Shown here piece by piece: positions 57,736 to 64,000 of a stretch of DNA of 64,000 bases. The first letter of the stretch is position 1. Every line of letters starts with the position of its first letter. The notes beneath the pieces were generated by a model. The model was given only the letters and a program-made list of their open reading frames with translations. It made no database searches and was not told where the DNA came from. Source of the stretch: Steinernema hermaphroditum (Eukaryota > Nematoda > Chromadorea > Rhabditida > Steinernematidae); assembly GCA_030435675.1 (NCBI GenBank), contig CM059624.1:14532769-14596768 (forward strand). The letters run 5' to 3'. A program made the translations under genes and the position numbers.

Positions 57736-57780
57736 TGGTACTTTGCGATGCGTTGCTGCATGATAAATTCATCATATAAA
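57736..57780 (+). promoter_or_regulatory. conserved upstream module and TATA-like box of the 57820 gene
   Basis: Words in order: TACTTTGCGATGCG, TTGCTGCATGATAAATTC, ATCATATAAA. TATAAA starts at 57775, 45 bp before the ATG. The module is retained although the gene is 5 kb from the tandem array and its distal flank differs. Confidence 0.75.
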
Positions 57781-57819
57781 GACGAAAATCCGACGTCCTG
57801 TTCGCATAACTGACAAGCT

Positions 57820-58695
57820 ATGAACGCCCTACCTTTGAAGTTCTACGACGAAGTCATCCAACTACTCGACATATATGACATCGGACGTACATTGAAGCTC
57901 TTCTCAGGATATTGGTCATCTATAGCCGAAACTCGTTACAACAAGCGTCGCTTTCTAACTGTTGTATTTAAATCGAACAGCGAAGGCACTAAAGTCGAAG
58001 CTGAGCTTCAGTATCGGGGAAGACAAGTTCCTTTAAAGATAGACTTCATGTACGACCAAATCATGGGCATTCACTTTGATTTGCTCAGAGATCTAGACGA
58101 AACGGTTGCAGAAACACTGGATCGATTCCAGGAGAAAACACTGCCGATAATTCAGTCAACCGTTAGAGCGTGTGTTCTGATTGCTCATGCGGATGCACCT
58201 CAGCCGCACAAAGGATGCGATGTCATCTTTGATGGACTAAAGGAATGCCGTGGCCTGTCGATCATCTCAGTCGGCAACTATGGAGAAAAGTGCCACGAGC
58301 TGATAAGACGCCAGATCGAACTGGGTAATTTGAAAAAAGTGATTTTATTGAGAAGTTCAACATGGCCAGCGGACTTCCAAGACCTGTTCAAAGTCTTCGT
58401 GAAATCATCAAAATTTTGCGAACTTTCTATAATAGAAACCAATCTGAGATTGGACTTCGAGGTCGTTACTTCTGTATTCGATCGCTTCTTCACTGGAGAA
58501 CTGACTTATTTCAGTCTTACAGGAAGTCCCTCATTTCCCTTGGATGACTTGAGATCTCTATTCCCAGAATCCGCGGTGATTCCTGACGACTGGCCCTCTG
58601 TAGGATCAACTGCGGTTTGGGAGCTACCTCAGATAGAGAAGCAGTTAAAGGTCGTTATTGGTGTCAATGCACAAATACAGGTATGTTGTCAATAA
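57820..58695 (+). CDS. F-box-like family protein, member 6
   Basis: Intronless, 291 aa. It starts MNALPLKFYDEVIQLLDIYD; the F-box-like part ends SGYWSSIAETRYNKRRFL. The acidic stretch is minimal (LLRDLDETVAETLDRF). The conserved blocks are KTLPIIQSTVRAC, IFDGLKECRGLSIISVGN, GEKCHELIRRQIELGNLKK, STWPADFQDLFKVFVKSSKF, LDFEVVTSVFDRFFTGELTYF and SPSFPLDDLRSLFPESAVIPDDWPS. The block usually read IRS-A-DC is altered here to IQSTVRAC. It is the most downstream member and has kept an intact frame and the promoter module, so selection is likely. Function as for the other members. Confidence 0.8.
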   Translation: MNALPLKFYDEVIQLLDIYDIGRTLKLFSGYWSSIAETRYNKRRFLTVVFKSNSEGTKVEAELQYRGRQVPLKIDFMYDQIMGIHFDLLRDLDETVAETLDRFQEKTLPIIQSTVRACVLIAHADAPQPHKGCDVIFDGLKECRGLSIISVGNYGEKCHELIRRQIELGNLKKVILLRSSTWPADFQDLFKVFVKSSKFCELSIIETNLRLDFEVVTSVFDRFFTGELTYFSLTGSPSFPLDDLRSLFPESAVIPDDWPSVGSTAVWELPQIEKQLKVVIGVNAQIQVCCQ

Positions 58696-60193
58696 TTCCA
58701 CAATGCCTGTGCCGTTGATTTGTTCCCTTCGATAAATTTTCCTTTTGTTTGATAAGCGTTTTTGTTCCTTTTTGTTCTTTCATTTCGGATTCTACCGAAA
58801 TCGCGTCCCCACCGATCCATTAGCTCGTACACTCGCTCTCTCGTTTACTCGGATGAGTTGAGTGAGCGTTTTTGGCCATCGTTGTTGGCGCGATCGCTCC
58901 CCGCTCCCACACTTTCAAGTCGAACAATCGTCTCGCAAAGTTGGCTAACTACCATCTCTCGCTATTCGTTAAATAAAATAAAGACTCACAAAAAGGCACT
59001 TCGAGCACATCAGGCAGTTTAGGACAGGTTCCCCACTTTTCGCTGCATTTCTAAGGTTTTCGGTATTTAGAGCCACATTGTAAATTAACAAATACCGAGA
59101 ACAAAAATCATGTTTTTGTAGGAAGAAAATCGGTCAAAAATGACAAGAATACCGTCAGGCACATCGCACCAGGAGACTTTACAATTACAGAGGATAACAT
59201 CACCTAGCTTAATTAGCTTAAACCCCCCATTCACAGATAAACCAAGGAGGTGTTGCTACACTCGGGCACGTCTACCTCCCTGCAAAATGCCATCCGAATT
59301 GGCGTATGACAGTTTGGGACCTCTCCTTGTTAGTTAGTACAGCAGTTAGTCCAAAAAATGTATTCAGTTCAAATATAAAAAAATATAAAATATAGTATAA
59401 AATAAATACAGAAATAAATACATACGGAAAGCGCAACACTGAACATCGACGTCCGCGGAGTGAGCAACAGCGTTTGAGGGAAAGTGCAATTCCATAACTT
59501 CACACCATAACTAACAGTTTTATGGCGTTGTTTTTTGGAATTTATCCGCACTCGTGTGCACTCCGATTGAAGCGATAAGCGCCATTCGATCGATCTCCTC
59601 CCGATTGAAAGCAGATGACACAGAGCGGAGTTGTTGACAAGCAGTCGGGGTGCCCCAGGAATTTTTGTTGTAATCAAAAGTTGGAACTCAAATCGTTCAA
59701 TGTTCTTTGTTTGCAGAATCGGAAATTGCCCATCCGAAACTGGAGTACAACGATTATTTTTCGATCATTACAAAAGTCATCAATCATCTACGGATAAATC
59801 TTCGATGCTTCGTACGTTCTGCTCGAAAAAGAAACGCCGGGCGATCCATGCAAGGCTATTGAACGCAAAAATGAGAAAGATTGGGAGTCTGTGGGCGGTG
59901 GTCATTAAGTACAAAGAAGGTGGACATTCCTATGGCATAGAAATGGAAAGCTCTTAAGATTAAACCTCAATTTGTTCTTTCTATTTGTTGCTACAGCTAT
60001 TTTGTTCGATTTTCTGCACATGTCTGTTCCAAAAATATATCCGTATTTCACGGCTGTGGACAACGCCTCAACGCCACATCTGTTCCGCATGACTGACTGC
60101 TCGAGCCACAAATTAACACCTAAAGTCGCGAATTCGGCCGGAAGCTGTTATCGAAAAGGCACGCGTCCACATTAGCGCGACTTCGCGGTCAAC
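58696..60193. other. 3' flank of member 6 and upstream flank of the PLAT gene
   Basis: Contains the third GTCCCAAACTGTC repeat. AATAAAATAAAG at 58974 is a possible poly(A) signal. No further gene is supported. Confidence 0.45.
59205..59345 (+). repeat. third copy of the GTCCCAAACTGTC-type repeat
   Basis: Begins near TTAATTAGCTTAAACCCCCC and passes through CGAATTGGCGTATGACAG and TTTGGGACCTCTCCTTG, in the same orientation as 57246-57358. It is more diverged than the two copies at 57 kb. Confidence 0.65.
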
Positions 60194-60789
60194 ATGTCCC
60201 TTCTTTTCCTCCTTCTGCCCCTGCTTCTCTGCGCCTTCGTGGAATCGCCTAATCCCGAAGATCCTCGGAACGTCTGGGACGTGGTCATCAAAACATGCGA
60301 TCTTCCAGGCGCCGGCACCGATGCCTCCGTCTTCTTGAAGGTATTCTACGAGACCAATCACGGCAGCGAAACGTTCGAGCTGGACAATCCGAAGCGCGAC
60401 GACTTCGAGCGCAACACAAGGAGTCACTTCAAGTTGAACTTGAAACAAAGGGATCTCGTGAATCTAGGCCTATACTGGTGGCCTGGATTCACGCTTAGCG
60501 AACAGTGGTGTGTCGACTGGGTACGGTAAAAGCAAAGAAGCATCATCGCTATCATCATTTGCAGATCATAATGCTCAACTCGAACTGGGAACTATGCTTC
60601 GAAGGCGTCTTCAGCAAGTGGATCCTCCACTACAAGGACCCACCTACTTACGCCACACAATTCCATCGTTTGGCGTTCGAGGACTGCGTGAATCCGGCCC
60701 CGCCTACTGCTACGCGGCATCCCTACAGGAGAGTGGACGATATCGCCGAGTTGAGATTGCCAACAGATGACCTCGTTCGGAGGGATTAG
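60194..60789 (+). CDS. secreted PLAT/LH2-domain protein, two exons
   Basis: Exons 60194-60520 and 60565-60789 (44 bp intron, TTTGCAG acceptor) join in phase 0 to give 183 aa. Residues 1-17 form a clear signal peptide (MSLLFLLLPLLLCAFVES). From ~25 to 140 the sequence fits a PLAT beta-sandwich: VWDVVIKTCDLPGAGTDASV, with the GAGTDA turn typical of the domain, then VFLKVFYE, FELDNPKRDDFERN and a closing WCVDWVRIML. PLAT domains bind lipids or proteins, often with calcium. The mature protein is only this domain plus a short polar tail, so it is probably an extracellular binding protein without enzyme activity. It is convergent with the GPAT gene, and an AT-rich duplicated segment separates them. 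Confidence 0.85.
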
Positions 60790-60809
60790 ACCTCTGGCTA
60801 GTAGATTTA

Positions 60810-60986
60810 CAGGGTGGCCCAAAAAGGCGTCTGGGGAGTAGTCCGGAATGTTATTTCCGTGAGCATTCTGTGAGACTTATTCGGAAAACGAAAAACGAAA
60901 GAAACTGACCGACATCAGGCTTGGCTGCTTATGGAAATGACTTCCCAGACTATTGTCTAGATGTCCTTTTTAAGCCACCCTATAGA
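60810..60986. mobile_element. mariner-type MITE, about 176 bp
   Basis: Starts TACAGGGTGGCCCAAAAAGG and ends near CCTTTTTAAGCCACCCTATA, an imperfect inverted copy flanked by TA. The CAGGGT-GCCCAAAA terminus also begins a truncated relative at 31092. It has no coding capacity. Its right half is included in the adjacent tandem duplication. Confidence 0.7.
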
Positions 60987-61463
60987 TCGGTTAGAGATAC
61001 GCCAAGAACCCCTTCCTTAGACACTTTCCTGTTCAATTATCTGCCCAGTATTTGTCTCTCACTGTCTCTCTTATCTTCTTTATGGCTTCCTGATATATGT
61101 GGAGATCTGTCTAAACAGACTCCCACCCCAGCAACGTCACATTGCTTCATATCCTATTACAATAAACTCGAAATCTAGATTCAATCCTAAAACGATAAAC
61201 GAAAGAAACCGACCGCTTGGATGTTTATCGAAATTACTTCCCAGACTTCTATCTAGATGTCCTCTTTGGGCCACCTTGTATATCGGTTAGAGGTACACAA
61301 AAAACCCCTTTCTTAGACACTTTGCTGTTGAACTATCTCGTATTTGTCTCACTTTATAACTTGCTGTTATATATCGAGATCTGTCTAGACACATATACAG
61401 ACAACCACTCCAACAACACCACATTGCATCATGTCCTATTACAATAAATTCTAAACCGAGATT
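60888..61463 (+). repeat. tandem direct duplication of ~290 bp downstream of the PLAT gene
   Basis: 60888-61180 and 61190-61463 are two diverged copies. Both run AACGAAAGAAAC-GACCG, then CTTCCCAGACT, TTAGACACTTTCCTGTTC, GAGATCTGTCTA and finally TCCTATTACAATAAA. Each copy therefore carries its own AATAAA, and the second could serve as the GPAT-side spacer. No ORF is conserved between the copies. Confidence 0.75.
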
Positions 61464-61495
61464 CTTAACCCTGACAAGCGGATAATTTCTGCATT

Positions 61496-63956
61496 CTAAT
61501 ACACTTCAACAAGAAGTTCACCGACGGCAACGAGTAGACGTTTCGCTGCATCTCCGTTGCCGTCATTCTCGTCAAGCTGCACGACACTTCCCTGTGTGAT
61601 GACCTTCTTCTCGCGCAGCAACTTCACCGAATTGTTGATCGAATCGGAGTTGAACGCTTCGGCTGAAAAGGGTGCCCGAGGTTAGCGCTAGATATCCTGA
61701 CTTACGAAGTCTTCGGAAAGGTAACTGACGATCTGATGTCTTCATGTGGGCGAGGAGTACTCGAGCGAAGTCTTTGTCTAAGGAGATGTCTATTGTCGAA
61801 GGCCCTAAAAGGCAAAGAATACCTCTAGCTAGCCGCTTTCCCATGGAATAGTCGCTTGTATCCAGGAGGCTATCCACCACAACATAGAGAGTCTGTAGGA
61901 ATGGCCGAAGAATGTTGGCATAAAAAGTGAGTACGTCGAAATGCTCTTTGTTTACGACCTAAAAAGACGGTTCATATCAACTGATTCCAAACGAACACAG
62001 TACCCTCAGAAGGTCACCAGTCTCCTCATGGCCTTCAATGGGAGGTGACGTGTACGTCTCCAAGAGACCATCTTCGATCATCTGATTCACTTCGTCGCAG
62101 ATCCGTTGATGAAGATTCTGGCAGGGCTTGCAGAAGATCACCTCCATTTGCAGAAGATTGCACACTTGAAGAGCACGACTAACAAGTCCGTTGAAGTCGG
62201 ACGGCTTGGAAACGAACGCCAGAGCAACGGCCGAGGCGATGGAGAACGGCGCGATGACCGCGTTTCGCTGATAGCTGACGTTGAGGACCTCCTTATGCTC
62301 CATCTTGAGACTGACATAGTCGTTCACGTAAACGATGGAGTCGACAAGATGAGAAAGGGCCTCGTTGGTGGCTTCGACGGGGTGTGTGTGCCCAACTTCC
62401 CAGCCGATGACGTCGAAACCGCGCCAGATCGTCTCGTTGACGAGCCACTCGAGATCGCGGCGGAGATCGGCGATGTGCGCGCCTGAGTTACGGTACTTGC
62501 AGAGGAGAAGCGATGACATGAGGGAGCAGAGCGAAATGGACGATTGATTCTGGGCACCTGAAGGACGATATGTTCAACTCGTCTGTGATACATCTATAGA
62601 AAAGACGGTACATCGTGTATGTGAGTTTAGTTGAACCAGGAAGCCAAGCTGCTACAGAGCACATGGCAGAAAGCCGTTTCAATCCCCCCTGATTTCGATT
62701 GTCCCTCCCATGATCTGAACCATTTTCCTTGATTTGGATCCATCTTCTTGATCTGGATCGTCCCCCTTGATTTAGGCCGTCCCCCTTAATTTGGACCGTC
62801 CCCTTTGATTCTTGAATTGGACTGTCTCCCCTGATCTTGACCGCCCCCCTTAATCTGCTCCATTCCCCTCTGATCTGAACCATGTCCCTTAATCCGTACC
62901 GTTCCCCCCCCCCTGATATGGACCGTGGACCGATCTCAGCCGTCCCCCTTGATTTAGACCATTCTCCTTAATCGGGACCGTCCCCCCTTAATTAGGATCA
63001 TCCTTCTTAATCTGGACCGTCCCCTTGATTCTTGATTTGGACCGTCCCCCCTGATCTGGCGACGGTCGAGATAGGCGTCCGGTAGCTCCGGAATTCCCAT
63101 CAGGATCTGAGGGGATAGTCGAAATTCCAAAGGGGACCGTTGATTCAGCTTTATGGATATGTACGTAGCCGATAGGTTCTTGGGTCCACATTCACTACTG
63201 TATGTCTACCTATGCGCCTATTTTCAGTTCTATCTGAGGAGGACACATCGAAAGGATCCCTTGTGAAACACTACGACTATCAATGAAAATGGGAGGTAAA
63301 CTTACTGTAAACAACGTGATATCCAATAGCGCGAATAAGTGTCCTCTGAGGATCGTGGTAGTGTTCATTATGCCAAGGAAGGAGCTCGCGGTAGCAGCCG
63401 CTCTGAGTTAGAGAATGAGTGAGATCAAAACGATCGCGCGAGTCCTGGATGGTCGACGTCAGCGACTGCATGTAGTCGCTGAGAAGTCGTGGCGCACCGA
63501 AGTTGACGCGCACAGAACCACAGCGTTCAGGAACGCCAAAGACGTTATAGACGCCCTTGATCGTGCCCCAGATGCTCTCGCGCTTCTTGTTGCTTCCGAG
63601 CAGTTCGTCGAAAAAGATTCCCTCGACGGTTTGGTCGTAAGTGAAGGAGACGGGAACGAGATAGGCGTCCGGGAGCTCGCCGCTCTGCACGGCTTCGACT
63701 ATATTTGAGATCAGTCCGTTCTTTGGTAGCAGTGTTTTCCCATAGCGAGATCTGGAAAGAGATGGAAGAATGCGTCGCGTTTGAATTGGCCGTATACCTA
63801 GTGCCTTCTAGGAAGAATTCTATCGACGTGGGATACTTTAATATTTCGATCATGTACGTCTTCAGTACACTACGGTATAGCTGTTCTCGGCCGCCGGTGT
63901 CGTTTTCGCCAAGACGCCGTCGGATGAAGAACGATCCAACGCCTCGGAGGAGCCAT
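61496..63956 (-). CDS. acl-6: glycerol-3-phosphate acyltransferase, mitochondrial type (3' part; 5' end outside the window)
   Basis: Transfers an acyl chain to glycerol-3-phosphate, the first step of glycerolipid synthesis; GPAT1-type enzymes sit in the mitochondrial outer membrane. Visible exons: 63956-63798, 63751-63306, 62557-62004, 61958-61823, 61804-61706 and 61662-61496, all in phase. The acyltransferase blocks are clear: block II GSFFIRRRL, block III FFLEGTRSR, block IV LVPVSFTYD. Block I (HX4D) must lie beyond 64000. LLGSNKKRESIWGTIKGVYN and CGSVRVNFGAP resemble GPAT1 more than the peroxisomal GNPAT. The C-terminal ~300 residues are the poorly conserved GPAT tail. The exon at 62557 uses the CACCTTCAG acceptor before GTGCCCAG because the alternative 8 bp downstream breaks phase. 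Partial at its 5' end only because of the window edge. The orthologue symbol is tentative. Confidence 0.88.
62690..63060 (-). repeat. degenerate ~20 bp minisatellite in a GPAT intron
   Basis: About 18 imperfect units of the type GACCGTCCCCCTTGATTTG, with variants such as GGATCGTCCCCCTTG and GACCATTCTCCTTAATC. They occupy about half of the 748 bp intron 62558-63305. A loosely similar CCGTCCC-TTTGAGATTC-GA pattern occurs at 25195-25390 in an egl-8 intron. Confidence 0.85.
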
Positions 63957-64000
63957 CTGAAAGGGAGACATATGAAACAGGGTCTTATTTCTTCATTTGC

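Noticed and set aside
1..64000. CRISPR array, bacterial operon or riboswitch
   Set aside because: No regularly spaced direct repeats with unique spacers, and spliceosomal introns show the DNA is eukaryotic.

Overview
The window is eukaryotic and reads as a nematode genome. Most genes are split by many short introns (about 43-52 bp) with GTAAG-type donors and TTTCAG acceptors. The conserved genes match the Caenorhabditis elegans proteins CNT-1, EGL-8 and a mitochondrial-type GPAT. A TTTCAG acceptor lies just upstream of one start codon, as expected for spliced-leader trans-splicing. A local expansion of F-box-like genes and abundant TIR/MITE and tRNA-derived repeats fit this. Steinernema or a relative is my best guess, from general resemblance of the F-box-like proteins, but the sequence alone does not prove it.

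Layout: 1-8960 is repeat-bearing non-coding DNA (tRNA-like SINEs, a ~470 bp tandem duplication, a GC-rich island). 8995-15562 (+) is a 14-exon ACAP/CNT-1 gene (BAR, PH, ArfGAP, ankyrin; 808 aa). 16507-17003 (-) is a two-exon, lysine-rich 130 aa protein ending in a CaaX box. 17530-18528 holds broken members of the F-box-like family. 19727-20918 is a Tc1-like element with inverted arms and a relic transposase segment. 21338-22357 (+) is a four-exon evectin-like PH protein. 22990-23760 is a second TIR element. 24728-37502 (-) is a 19-exon phospholipase C-beta (egl-8 type, 1,430 aa by my splicing). Two nearly identical ~610 bp inverted arms (35400-36013 and 38615-39235) flank its first two exons.

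40370-58695 holds six intact intronless paralogues of about 291-313 aa, all on the + strand (40370, 47374, 48592, 49680, 51672, 57820). All share a degenerate F-box at the N-terminus, a conserved C-terminal half and a common upstream module ending in a TATA-like box 44-61 bp before the ATG. Two of them, 49680 and 51672, have nearly identical second halves and 3' flanks but divergent first halves. Between and around them are AT-rich stretches, a MITE at 41710-41928 and GC-rich islands with clustered transcription-factor-like sites. 60194-60789 (+) is a small secreted PLAT-domain protein. The window ends in the 3' half of a glycerol-3-phosphate acyltransferase gene (- strand, 61496 to beyond 63956).

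The conserved genes share a membrane and phosphoinositide theme: Arf GTPase-activating protein at PIP2/PIP3 membranes, a PH protein, PLC-beta hydrolysing PIP2, and GPAT starting glycerolipid synthesis. I treat their proximity as chance, because they differ in strand and have ordinary intergenic gaps. The F-box-like array with its shared promoter module is the most likely undescribed system here. All exon boundaries come from reading splice signals by eye with phase checks; no searches were run.
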